A DNA stretch of 64,000 nt from Coxiellaceae bacterium. Lineage in GTDB: Bacteria > Pseudomonadota > Gammaproteobacteria > Coxiellales > Coxiellaceae. Location of the stretch: contig JARGOB010000007.1 of NCBI GenBank assembly GCA_029212925.1, positions 91,624 to 155,623 of the forward strand, read 5' to 3'. Below the pieces are notes generated by a model. That model was not told the origin of the DNA. It was given only the letters and a program-made list of their open reading frames with translations, and did not search any database. Positions 26,802-34,748 of the stretch are shown piece after piece. Made by a program: the position numbers and the translations under genes. Positions within the stretch are counted from its first letter, which is position 1. Each line of letters begins with the position of its first letter.

Positions 26802-28280
26802 TCACAAAAACTCTTCAATCATTGCTAAGCCTTTTAACATAGTTTTTTTATCTGCATTAGCAAAACCAACAATAAGTCCGTAACGTTTTTTATTACCAAC
26901 ATAATAAGGTGACAACGCCTTACAAGCGAATCCCTGACTTTCAATTTTTTTAGCTAAAGCTGTATCATTTATTTTTTTATGACTAGCTAACACCATATGC
27001 ATACCTGCACCGGTAGCAACGACATCAAACCGCGGATGTAACTTGTCTTCAAAAGCTTGAACTGTATCGTGCATACGCTCAGCATACAATAATCGCATGC
27101 GCTTTAAATGGCGGCCAAAGTGTCCTTGATTAATAAAGTCTGCCACCACTTGTTGCTTAACTGGCTCACTCAGCCCCGAGGATACACGCTTTATTTTTGT
27201 AAATATCCCCACAAGATTTTTTGGCACAATCAAGTAACCTAGCCGCAAAGTCGGCAATAATACCTTACTAAATGAACCGACATAAATAACCCGCTGATGA
27301 TCATCCATGCCTTGTAATGATGGTAATGGTTTGCAAGCAAAATGAAATTCACCGTCATAGTCATCTTCGATAATGTAACTATTCGACTGATGTGCAAACG
27401 CCAATAATTGTAAACGCCGAGATATAGGCATAATGGCACCTAACGGATATTGATGTGCTGGCGTGGTATAAATAAATTGCGGCTTTTTACTCCCCAATGA
27501 AGGCAATAAATCTACTTGCATTCCATCCCCATCAACGGGGCATGGCAATAGTTTTGCATCATATGCCGTTAACAAATTTCGCATCCCCATATAGGCAGGA
27601 TCTTCAATCACCACCGTATCATGCGGATTCAACAACACACGACAAACCAAATCCAATGCCTGTTGAGCACCGTTCGTAATAATGACTTGTTCTGGTTCAC
27701 AGTTCACCGCACGTGAATAACACACATACTCACTAATGGACTTACGCAATTCGAACAAACCTGCCTCGTTGTTATCATCCATATATTTACCGACCGATTG
27801 ACGCAGTGCCCGATGCCATAGTTTCAACCACAACTGTTGCGGAAATAACGATAGATCTGACATACCCGGCGTGAACGGTAAGTCAGTTAATATGCACATA
27901 TCACCCAGCGAAGCGACCGATTGTGCAAAACTCGATAGCTTAACCGGCCGCTTGGCTTGTTTTCGTTGTGATTTCAGTGTTGATTTTTTTACTTGAAAAT
28001 AATCATCAGGAATCTCAGCTGCCACAAACACACCACTGCCACGTCGCGCCTCTATATAGCCTTCAGTGAGTAATTGATCGATAGCACGCTGCACGGTATT
28101 ACGTGATACCTGCAATGCCTTAGCTAACTCACGAGATGCTGGTATTTGCATACCCGCCAATAAGCGTTTTATCAGAATCTGCTGCCTTATCGCCGTATAC
28201 AACTGTTGATACAAGGGCTTATCCGATGCAGCCTCTAACTCAATGTCATATAGCTCTGTCGCTGCTAATTTTTCCGCCAC
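26802..28280 (-). CDS. MocR/PdxR-family transcription regulator (GntR HTH plus aminotransferase-like domain)
   Basis: A 492-residue PLP-binding regulator. The N-terminal GntR winged helix (about 18-85: PLYQQLYTAIRQQILIKRLL, RELAKALQVSRNTVQRAID) is joined to a fold-type-I aminotransferase domain (about 130-490). That domain has TNGAQQALDLVCR, DPAYMG, IEDDYDGEFH and the PLP lysine in YVGSFSKVLLPTLRLGY. Such proteins sense PLP or amino acids and regulate the divergent gene, here a pyridoxamine-phosphate-oxidase-like protein. The start is GTG 28280 with a weak GGGG. Repeated ATTGGA(C/T)C sites lie just upstream. Confidence 0.93.
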   Translation of the reverse strand: MAEKLAATELYDIELEAASDKPLYQQLYTAIRQQILIKRLLAGMQIPASRELAKALQVSRNTVQRAIDQLLTEGYIEARRGSGVFVAAEIPDDYFQVKKSTLKSQRKQAKRPVKLSSFAQSVASLGDMCILTDLPFTPGMSDLSLFPQQLWLKLWHRALRQSVGKYMDDNNEAGLFELRKSISEYVCYSRAVNCEPEQVIITNGAQQALDLVCRVLLNPHDTVVIEDPAYMGMRNLLTAYDAKLLPCPVDGDGMQVDLLPSLGSKKPQFIYTTPAHQYPLGAIMPISRRLQLLAFAHQSNSYIIEDDYDGEFHFACKPLPSLQGMDDHQRVIYVGSFSKVLLPTLRLGYLIVPKNLVGIFTKIKRVSSGLSEPVKQQVVADFINQGHFGRHLKRMRLLYAERMHDTVQAFEDKLHPRFDVVATGAGMHMVLASHKKINDTALAKKIESQGFACKALSPYYVGNKKRYGLIVGFANADKKTMLKGLAMIEEFL

Positions 28281-28281
28281 G

Positions 28282-28329
28282 ATTGGACCCCATTAATGCA
28301 ATAAATTGGATCTTTTTATAAGAACCAAT
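28282..28329. promoter_or_regulatory. Candidate operator for the MocR-type regulator
   Basis: ATTGGACC (28282-28289) and ATTGGATC (28305-28312) are direct repeats 23 bp apart. GAACCAAT (28322-28329) is the same motif inverted. MocR-family regulators commonly bind direct plus inverted half-sites in the divergent intergenic region. Confidence 0.6.
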
Positions 28330-28378
28330 ATTATTTAGAATACAGCATTGTTTATGATTTAGCCATACAGGTGTCAAT

Positions 28379-29044
28379 ATGATATTAGAAAAAACCAAAC
28401 GCACAACAGTAAAACGCAACGCCAAAAGAGCCAACTATGATAAAGAGCAATTGATCTCCATTATTGACGAAGCTATGATTGGTCATTTGGCATTTACTCT
28501 CGGCGAAGATACACACTCCATCCCATTATTATTTTGGCACTACGGTGGCCACCTATATTGCCACGCTGCCATCAGTGGCCGCTTAGCCACATTAGCCGCA
28601 ACAAAAACCAATGTATGTATTAGCTTTGTTATTCTTGATGGCATTGTATTAGCTAAGTCAGCCTTACATCACAGTATGAATTACCGCTCAGCTGCCGTCT
28701 ATGGCAACTTTGAACTAATCAGTGATCAAACAGAAATGACAAACGCATTTAAGCAGTTAATGGATTTAATTGATCAACAACGCTGGCAAACTGTACGTCC
28801 ACCAAATGCAAAAGAATTAAATGCTGCAGCGCTGTTAAAAATCCCGCTTAATGAAGCAGTCGTTAAACAACGCACAGGTTTTGCCGAAGACAAAAAATCT
28901 GACTTAAAGATAGATGCTTGGACGGGGATTATTCCTATCACCCACCCATGGGGTGAGCCACAACCAGACCAGTTTAGTAGCAGCAAATCGCTTTTAGCGC
29001 AATCTAAGCTCAAAAATAATTGTGGTCATTTAATATTTCCCTAA
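28379..29044 (+). CDS. Pyridoxamine 5'-phosphate oxidase-like flavin-binding protein
   Basis: A 221-residue protein of the NimA/PNPOx-like split-barrel family. LISIIDEAMIGHLAF, IPLLFWHYGGHLYCHAA and SGRLATLAATKTNVCISFVI form the FMN-binding barrel. SMNYRSAAVYGNFELISD is the second family block. WTGIIPITHPWGEPQPD near the C-terminus is typical of the group. Members bind FMN or haem, but the substrate is rarely known. Placed divergently from a MocR regulator, it may belong to vitamin B6 or amine metabolism. The Met at 28379 has no strong ribosome site; GTGTCAAT precedes it. Confidence 0.85.
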   Translation: MILEKTKRTTVKRNAKRANYDKEQLISIIDEAMIGHLAFTLGEDTHSIPLLFWHYGGHLYCHAAISGRLATLAATKTNVCISFVILDGIVLAKSALHHSMNYRSAAVYGNFELISDQTEMTNAFKQLMDLIDQQRWQTVRPPNAKELNAAALLKIPLNEAVVKQRTGFAEDKKSDLKIDAWTGIIPITHPWGEPQPDQFSSSKSLLAQSKLKNNCGHLIFP

Positions 29045-29193
29045 GCAACGATTAAGTTTTCGTTAATACTAGCCTGCTAGACTGTTTCACATACAAACGA
29101 TAACAAACGAATAAAAAAGCATATTAAACGAATTTAGTTAGAAGCCTGCGACCGAACCCCAAGTAGCCAAATAATAGTATATAAGAAGCCCAG

Positions 29194-29245
29194 GACAGCC
29201 AGCTTTAGTGCCTAAATCACACTATGCTGGCTGTCTTCTTTTTAT
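29194..29245 (+). terminator. Strong hairpin followed by T-rich tract, terminator-like
   Basis: GACAGCCAGC (29194-29203) pairs perfectly with GCTGGCTGTC (29226-29235) and is followed by TTCTTTTTAT on the plus strand. It lies 150 nt past the flavin-binding gene and 60 nt before the esterase gene. It may end that gene's transcript or a small RNA from this gap. The 259-bp gap holds no other feature I can support. Confidence 0.6.
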
Positions 29246-29303
29246 CTTTGTGTCATAATTGCCGCCACAACAAGTCCCCACTTCATAGTGACAAGGAATT
29301 ATA

Positions 29304-30308
29304 ATGATTGAATGGCATAATTTTGAATCGACCGCAATTAAAGGCTTCCCTATGGGCGACCCACACCAACGCCAACTGCCGGTTTATTTACCACCGAACT
29401 ATGACGCCAAGCGCTCTGAACCTTATCCTGTGATTTTTCTATTAGCTGGCTATGGTAGCTATAGCTCAAAATTTGTCTGGCAATCATCTGTATTTGAAAA
29501 ACCATTGCCGCAACAATTAGACGAAGCGATAAACAATGGTGATATGCCTGCGGCAATCGTTGCGTTTCCTGATGGCAGTTCGAAACTGGGCTGTAGCCAA
29601 TATATTAATTCACCTGTGCTCGGTAATTATATGGATTATATTTGCGATGAGTTAACCAGCTTCATTGATCAAAATTACCACACCCATGCCAATACTAAAC
29701 AGCGCGGTATGTTAGGCCATTCCAGTGGTGGCTTTGCTGCATTGGTCACCGGCATGTTACGGCCTGATGCCTTTAGCAATATCTGCAGCTCAGCTGGGGA
29801 TTCATGCTATGAAGCACTTTTCCCTCCTATCATCACCCCAACGATTAACGCCATTGAGAAAGCAGGAGGCGTCACTGAGCTAGTTGACTGGTTTTTAAAC
29901 CTACCCAATCCTGGCAGCAGTGGTTGCTTTGAAGCGCTAATGGCCTTAGCCATGAGTGGATGCTATGCACCTAACCCAGAAGTACCCACCATCATGGGTG
30001 ACTTATTTTTTGACATAAAAACGGGGGCGATTATCGATGAAGTCTGGCAAAAATTCTTAGCTTGGGATCCCGTGCATATGGCAGACAAGCACATGGCAGC
30101 TCTGGCACAACTGAACTGGATACAGCTCGACTGCGGCCTACAAGATGAATATGGCATGATGATTGGACAACGACAGATTGCCGCAAAGCTCGCAAAAAAT
30201 GGCATTAACTACAAACTAAATGAATATCCGGGAAAGCACAGTGGGCATAGCTGGCGTAACGTGGAGCGGATCGGTAGCATGCTAGACGCGATGGCTAAAA
30301 GCGCTTAG
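29304..30308 (+). CDS. Alpha/beta-hydrolase esterase (esterase D family-like)
   Basis: A 334-residue cytoplasmic hydrolase. LPVYLPPNYDAK and YPVIFLLAGYGSY at the N-terminus fit the putative esterase family (S-formylglutathione hydrolase and relatives). GMLGHSSGGFAAL (about 137-149) carries the nucleophile Ser in GxSxG. GKHSGHSWRN near residue 312 holds the catalytic His. Asp is probably in LDCGLQDEYG. There is no signal peptide. AAGGAATTATAATG gives the ribosome site. The substrate cannot be told. It overlaps the convergent response regulator by 4 bp. Confidence 0.85.
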   Translation: MIEWHNFESTAIKGFPMGDPHQRQLPVYLPPNYDAKRSEPYPVIFLLAGYGSYSSKFVWQSSVFEKPLPQQLDEAINNGDMPAAIVAFPDGSSKLGCSQYINSPVLGNYMDYICDELTSFIDQNYHTHANTKQRGMLGHSSGGFAALVTGMLRPDAFSNICSSAGDSCYEALFPPIITPTINAIEKAGGVTELVDWFLNLPNPGSSGCFEALMALAMSGCYAPNPEVPTIMGDLFFDIKTGAIIDEVWQKFLAWDPVHMADKHMAALAQLNWIQLDCGLQDEYGMMIGQRQIAAKLAKNGINYKLNEYPGKHSGHSWRNVERIGSMLDAMAKSA

Positions 30309-30664
30309 CTACCAATCACGGACTTTATTTTCTCTAATAGCTCTGCGGCCTCGTAAGGCTTTTCAATATAAGCAGCGGCGCCCAGCGACATGGCTTTCTC
30401 TTTAAGCCCTGGCTCACGACTTGCTGTGAGGAATATAATAGGAATACCTGCTGGCAAATCATTAATACGCTCAGCCAAGGCAATACCCCCACCGGCAGGG
30501 ATCATAACATCCAATAAGATCACATCTGGCTGCTGCTTAACTGCACTGGTTATTCCCATGAGTGCATCATATGCCACATACACCTCATAGCCAGCTGCTT
30601 TTAAACGCACCGTTAATGCTGTTGCTATATCCTTTTCATCTTCTACAACCAGTACCTTAGCCAT
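30305..30664 (-). CDS. Single-domain response regulator (CheY-like)
   Basis: A 119-residue receiver domain with no output domain. Acidic pair at EDE (8-10), phosphoacceptor Asp52 in VILLDVMIP, Thr in FLTAS, Lys in YIEKPYEA. It overlaps the histidine kinase gene by 8 bp, so kinase and regulator are coupled. It must act through protein contacts or as a phosphorelay carrier. Confidence 0.93.
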   Translation of the reverse strand: MAKVLVVEDEKDIATALTVRLKAAGYEVYVAYDALMGITSAVKQQPDVILLDVMIPAGGGIALAERINDLPAGIPIIFLTASREPGLKEKAMSLGAAAYIEKPYEAAELLEKIKSVIGS

Positions 30665-31838
30665 CTTTTTCTCCCGCTATCGGAAAAGTAAATGTAAATG
30701 TTGTGCCTCGCCCTAATTGGCTTTCGACCGAAATAGCACCACCATGTAACTTTACGATTTGTTGACAGATATGTAAACCCAACCCTAAGCCTCGCTCGCT
30801 GTGCACATCCGCTCCTTCCACTTGATACAAACGATCAAAAATCCGCTTAACATGCTTTTCACTAATGCCTGTGCCGGTGTCAGCCACCGAGACCTCAACA
30901 AAACCTTTATTCTTTTTACACTGCTTCGCTTTAACTGTTATGCTGCCACGCTCTGCCGTAAATTTCATCGCATTACTCAGCATATTATTCAGCACTTCAG
31001 TAATACGCACATCATCACCCTCAACGTCAGGCATCTTATCTATTTTAGCCACCAGCTGCAGTTTTTTCTTCTCAGCAATGGGCTGCATTGACTGAACCAC
31101 TCGGTTAATCAGTTGCCCTAAATCTAGCGGCTTTGTATGCAAGATAAACTTAGCGGTTTCCATACTAGCAATCGTCAATAAATCATTCACACACGTTGTA
31201 ATTTGTGTACAATTTTTTTGAATGATCCCCAAGTACTCTTTTTGCTTAATATTAATCGGGCCTGATATCTCATCATATAAAATGGATACAAATGATGTCA
31301 CTGATGTCAGCGGCGTTTTTAGTTCATGTGAAATCGTTTGATAGAACTGCATGATCTCTTCGTTACGATGCTTCAAGTCTTGGTTCACCATTTGCACCTC
31401 AGACAATAGGTGTACATTTTCTTTTAAAACCTCAGAGTCTTTCATCATGCGATGGCGCTCAAGCGAGCGGCGCAATGTACGCTTTAAGCCAACTGGAGTA
31501 ACCTTAGATAAGGGGAGATAGTCTTGCGCACCAACATCTAATAATTCTTCTTCTCTCTTTGCATCATAATCATCACCAAACTCAATCACCGGCACTTCAG
31601 GAAAGTCAGATAGCAAAGTCATTAAACCACGGTTGTTGCTATCATCTGGTAAATGGCTATCTAATAAAATAAGATTAAATGAGTCGCTTTGCAGCATCTC
31701 TTCTGCTTGATTTACCTGATTAGCTATATGGGTATTTACATTTAACAGTTCAAGCTGCTGCAACAATTTTTGCAACAATACGACTCGCTCGTCAGATTGA
31801 CAAATGATCAATAATTCAATGGCAGATGGCGCTTTCAT
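30657..31838 (-). CDS. Hybrid sensor histidine kinase with N-terminal receiver domain
   Basis: A 393-residue soluble protein. The N-terminal receiver (about 7-120) has Asp60 in LILLDSHLP. A coiled linker covers about 120-165, then HisKA with the phosphorylated His171 in TISHELKTPLTSV. The HATPase domain (about 275-390) has NMLSNAMKFT (N box), VADTGTGIS (G1), RIFDRLYQVE (F box) and GLGLGLHICQQIV (G2). There is no membrane or periplasmic sensor, so input probably comes through the receiver. The downstream single receiver gene is its likely partner. Confidence 0.93.
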   Translation of the reverse strand: MKAPSAIELLIICQSDERVVLLQKLLQQLELLNVNTHIANQVNQAEEMLQSDSFNLILLDSHLPDDSNNRGLMTLLSDFPEVPVIEFGDDYDAKREEELLDVGAQDYLPLSKVTPVGLKRTLRRSLERHRMMKDSEVLKENVHLLSEVQMVNQDLKHRNEEIMQFYQTISHELKTPLTSVTSFVSILYDEISGPINIKQKEYLGIIQKNCTQITTCVNDLLTIASMETAKFILHTKPLDLGQLINRVVQSMQPIAEKKKLQLVAKIDKMPDVEGDDVRITEVLNNMLSNAMKFTAERGSITVKAKQCKKNKGFVEVSVADTGTGISEKHVKRIFDRLYQVEGADVHSERGLGLGLHICQQIVKLHGGAISVESQLGRGTTFTFTFPIAGEKDG

Positions 31839-31868
31839 GAGGGTAACTATAGCATAAGCGGAGTTTTG

Positions 31869-32336
31869 TTAGACAGATGAAAGCCTTAGCGTAAACACAT
31901 GCTGATTCTTGTCCAGCACCACTTTATCATCCTGTATGGCTACAATTACTGCACCATCAATTTTATCGCCCTCATGATAGGTTTTACTATTAATAAGAGC
32001 AATTCGCTGACCATCTGAAGCCATAATGCCACTTAACGTCAAGGCCTTTGTCGGATCGGCACCCGCTGATGATAGTTGCTTATTTACCTTAGCTATTGGC
32101 TGCTTTGAATTTTTCTTATGATGCGGCTGCAACGTTTGCCATACCAATAAGCACAATAACAATGTGGTTAAAATCAAAAAGCTGAAATGCGTTTTACGCG
32201 GCCGTGATTTTTTACCATTATTCTGCAAAATTTGGCTAATGCTTTCTGTAGCCTGCTTTTCCGTCGTTGTACTTTGCACTTGACGGCTTTGCAAATCTTG
32301 CTGGGTTTTTTTTAGCGCTTTGTCAATGATACTCAT
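31869..32336 (-). CDS. GspB/PulB-like membrane protein
   Basis: A 155-residue protein. MSIIDKALKKTQQDLQ at the N-terminus is typical of type II secretion/MSHA accessory proteins. A membrane span follows at about 58-76 (FLILTTLLLCLLVWQTL), then a proline/lysine linker and a C-terminal GspB-like domain (about 105-155: LSGIMASDGQRIALINSKTY, EGDKIDGAVIVAI). Start ATG 32336 overlaps the ExeA-like stop as ATGA; the frame is open a little further upstream. With its neighbour it would form an ExeA-ExeB-like pair that helps place a secretin through peptidoglycan, but no other secretion genes are near. Confidence 0.82.
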   Translation of the reverse strand: MSIIDKALKKTQQDLQSRQVQSTTTEKQATESISQILQNNGKKSRPRKTHFSFLILTTLLLCLLVWQTLQPHHKKNSKQPIAKVNKQLSSAGADPTKALTLSGIMASDGQRIALINSKTYHEGDKIDGAVIVAIQDDKVVLDKNQHVFTLRLSSV

Positions 32337-33148
32337 ATCGCAAATACTTCCTCTGCACATAAGCGCACCATATCGGCATCAATTGTACGCTTTTCTTCAA
32401 CAAATCCTGCCAGTAAAGCACGATCACATAAAATATTAATCATGCGCGGTGTACCGGCCGTTAGTTCATAGACAACATCTAGGGCTTGATCAGTAAATGT
32501 TGGCATCATAGAAAAATTGTTAGCAACCAATCGCAGTCGGTGCTTAATATAAGCCACGACATCTGGCAACATAAGCGGCTTGATGCGATAACGCACAGCA
32601 ATACGCTGATTAAGCTGCCTCAGGCTGGCCAATTTCAATTTCTTTTCGAGCTCTGGCTGCCCAAGTAAAATAATTTGTAATAATTTTTGTTTTTCCGTTT
32701 CCAGGTTCGACAGCATACGCACTTGCTCAAGCTGTTTAACACCTAAATTTTGAGCTTCATCAATAATTAAAACGAGATTATGTCCCTGGCTTGATTCGCG
32801 CAGTAAAAAAGCATTAAGCGCATTGATCAAATCGAACTTATTGGCGCACTCTTCTTGATCGACGCCAAAATCTTTTAAAATAACCCGTAGTAACTGAATA
32901 TCTGAGAAGCTTGGGTTAAGAATCAGTGCAGTTTTCGTTTGTTGATTAACCTCTTTTAACAAACGTCGGCACAAAGTGGTTTTACCAGTGCCAATTTCAC
33001 CAATAACCGCCATAATGCCCATACGCTGTTCGATACCAAACTGTAGGTGCGAAAAAGCCTCACTATGCTGCGAGCTTGAGAAGAAAAAACTGGGATCTGC
33101 CGTTACATTGAACGGATTTTCCTTAAAATGGTAGAATTCCTTATACAT
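32333..33148 (-). CDS. ExeA/MshM-like AAA ATPase
   Basis: A 271-residue ATPase. MYKEFYHFKENPFNVTADPS is the family start. GEIGTGKTTLCRRLL at about 50-64 is Walker A and LVLIIDEAQNLG at about 125-136 Walker B. VRMLSNLETEKQKLLQIILL and GTPRMINILCDRALL are further AAA_22 family blocks. It lacks the membrane and peptidoglycan-binding parts of full-length ExeA (about 547 residues) and so is nearer MshM in size. It is paired with the GspB-like gene. Confidence 0.88.
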   Translation of the reverse strand: MYKEFYHFKENPFNVTADPSFFFSSSQHSEAFSHLQFGIEQRMGIMAVIGEIGTGKTTLCRRLLKEVNQQTKTALILNPSFSDIQLLRVILKDFGVDQEECANKFDLINALNAFLLRESSQGHNLVLIIDEAQNLGVKQLEQVRMLSNLETEKQKLLQIILLGQPELEKKLKLASLRQLNQRIAVRYRIKPLMLPDVVAYIKHRLRLVANNFSMMPTFTDQALDVVYELTAGTPRMINILCDRALLAGFVEEKRTIDADMVRLCAEEVFAI

Positions 33149-33316
33149 TTTTCGAGTATAACATTAGGTGATAGGTATCAAAAGCACCAGGGCCCGCTGA
33201 TAACCAAAAAGCATCACCCAGCTCTCGACGAAACGTACAAAAAAGAATCAGCAAGCTTTATATCACAGAACACTTGACCCGCAAGGTCACATCACATAGA
33301 ATCGCTTTTCCTTGTT

Positions 33317-33360
33317 GTCATACCGGCTTTGTGCCAATAGTGAACATTGTTCGGGATGAC
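33317..33360. repeat. Intergenic GTCAT...ATGAC palindromic repeat
   Basis: GTCATACCGGCTTTGTGCC starts it and TTCGGGATGAC ends it; it is partly degenerate. It lies directly upstream of tRNA-Thr in the 220-bp gap after the ExeA-like gene, which otherwise shows nothing I can name. Confidence 0.55.
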
Positions 33361-33369
33361 CATAAAGAA

Positions 33370-33445
33370 GCTGGTGTAGCTCAGTTGGTAGAGCAGCTGA
33401 TTTGTAATCAGCCGGTCGGTGGTTCGAATCCTCTCACCAGCTCCA
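33370..33445 (+). tRNA. tRNA-Thr, anticodon TGT
   Basis: The acceptor arms GCTGGTG and CACCAGC pair fully, with discriminator T and encoded CCA (33443-33445). D arm GCTC/GAGC; anticodon stem GCTGA/TCAGC with loop TTTGTAA, anticodon TGT. The T loop TTCGAAT is canonical, but its stem GGTGG/CCTCT has one T-T mismatch in the middle. Confidence 0.96.
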
Positions 33446-33457
33446 TTTCTTTACAAT

Positions 33458-34729
33458 TCACTTATTAGTAGCCTGGCCTAATTGCTTTAACTTATCTTTC
33501 GGGAAAAACATCTTTAATGTTGAGCCTTGAACCAAAATGGAAAATGCTACGACCGCATAGACCAATGGTAATAGCATAGTCTTAAGCTCATCATTTGGTA
33601 AAGACAGCACCAGTGCCACGGCCAATGCACCACGCAAACCCGCCCAAGTAAATAAATTCACCAGAGCGAAACGCAATTTAAATTTCAGTTTATGCTCTAT
33701 TCGAAGCACTAACATCGAACAATATATGCTGATGTAACGACCGAACAAAACGCAGACAATCGCTATAACACTACAGAAAACCGTGGCAGCGCTAGGCACC
33801 CCAATAGTAAATGCAATTAACCCGATTAACACAAACAACACAGCATTCAGCACTTGATTAATCATCTCCCAAAAAATATTGATATATTCCTTTGATTTAG
33901 CATCAGCTATTTTGACGATGCTAATATTACCCACTATCAAACCTAATATCACACTAGCAATCGGCCCTGAAACATGTACTAATAACGCAATCGTATAGTT
34001 AGCACTAACCGCCGCCAGTGTTATCAATACCTGCGTGATAACGCTTTTAGTACGTGTTAGGCAATAATGCACAATCAACGAAACCACCAAGCCTAGACCA
34101 ACACCGCCAAATACCTCCTGAATGAACAAAGTTGAAATATGAATAAAGCTCGGATTGGTTTTTTCAAATGCGATACCTGTCAAGGTGACAAAAATAACCA
34201 CCCCAATGCCATCATTAAACTGTGATTCCCCATCAATAACAATTTCAATATTTTCTGGCAGACCGATACTTTTTAATATAGCGATAGCCGCCACAGGATC
34301 TGTCGGTGAAATAATAGAACCAAAAATAAGTGCATATAAATAGGAAATGGTGACACCAAGCCCGTTAAAAATAAAGTATATCAATGTGCCAATAACAAAC
34401 GTTGCAACAATCGTTGCAAATACAGCCAAAGTGATAACATCCCACCTATGCTGCCTTAAATTTGATAATGAAATATTTTTTGCCCCAGCAAACAATAAAA
34501 AACACAGCACCCCCTGCAATACCACTTGACTAAAGTCAATTTTCGACAGCAATCCTGTAAATTTCATATGCAGAAAATCAATGCCGAAATAACTCAGTAC
34601 TGTAAACGCCACGGCAAAAACGAGCGATAACAGCATAAGACCAATAGTCGACTGCAGATGCAGGTGTCGATCATTAATGAAACTAAAAATTGCTGCTAAT
34701 GATAACAACAGGGCCACGATATCTAACAT
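33458..34729 (-). CDS. Na+/H+ antiporter, CPA1 (NhaP) family
   Basis: A 423-residue membrane protein of about 12 helices. FGSIISPTDPVAAIAILKSI and GESQFNDGIGVVIFVTL are the two CPA1 signature blocks, the latter holding the ND pair near the ion site. AGLRGALAVALVLSLP is the family block in a late helix. There is no long cytosolic tail. It exports Na+ or K+ against protons and serves pH and salt homeostasis. The stop lies just after the tRNA on the opposite strand. Confidence 0.92.
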   Translation of the reverse strand: MLDIVALLLSLAAIFSFINDRHLHLQSTIGLMLLSLVFAVAFTVLSYFGIDFLHMKFTGLLSKIDFSQVVLQGVLCFLLFAGAKNISLSNLRQHRWDVITLAVFATIVATFVIGTLIYFIFNGLGVTISYLYALIFGSIISPTDPVAAIAILKSIGLPENIEIVIDGESQFNDGIGVVIFVTLTGIAFEKTNPSFIHISTLFIQEVFGGVGLGLVVSLIVHYCLTRTKSVITQVLITLAAVSANYTIALLVHVSGPIASVILGLIVGNISIVKIADAKSKEYINIFWEMINQVLNAVLFVLIGLIAFTIGVPSAATVFCSVIAIVCVLFGRYISIYCSMLVLRIEHKLKFKLRFALVNLFTWAGLRGALAVALVLSLPNDELKTMLLPLVYAVVAFSILVQGSTLKMFFPKDKLKQLGQATNK

Positions 34730-34748
34730 ATTTCTTCCTTATCAATGT

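Noticed and set aside
28246..28434. 62-codon minus-strand frame in the MocR gap
   Set aside because: It overlaps the operator region and the start of the regulator out of frame and shows no coding character.
33274..33468. 64-codon frame on the plus strand
   Set aside because: It runs through a palindromic repeat and the tRNA-Thr gene and has no protein-like character.
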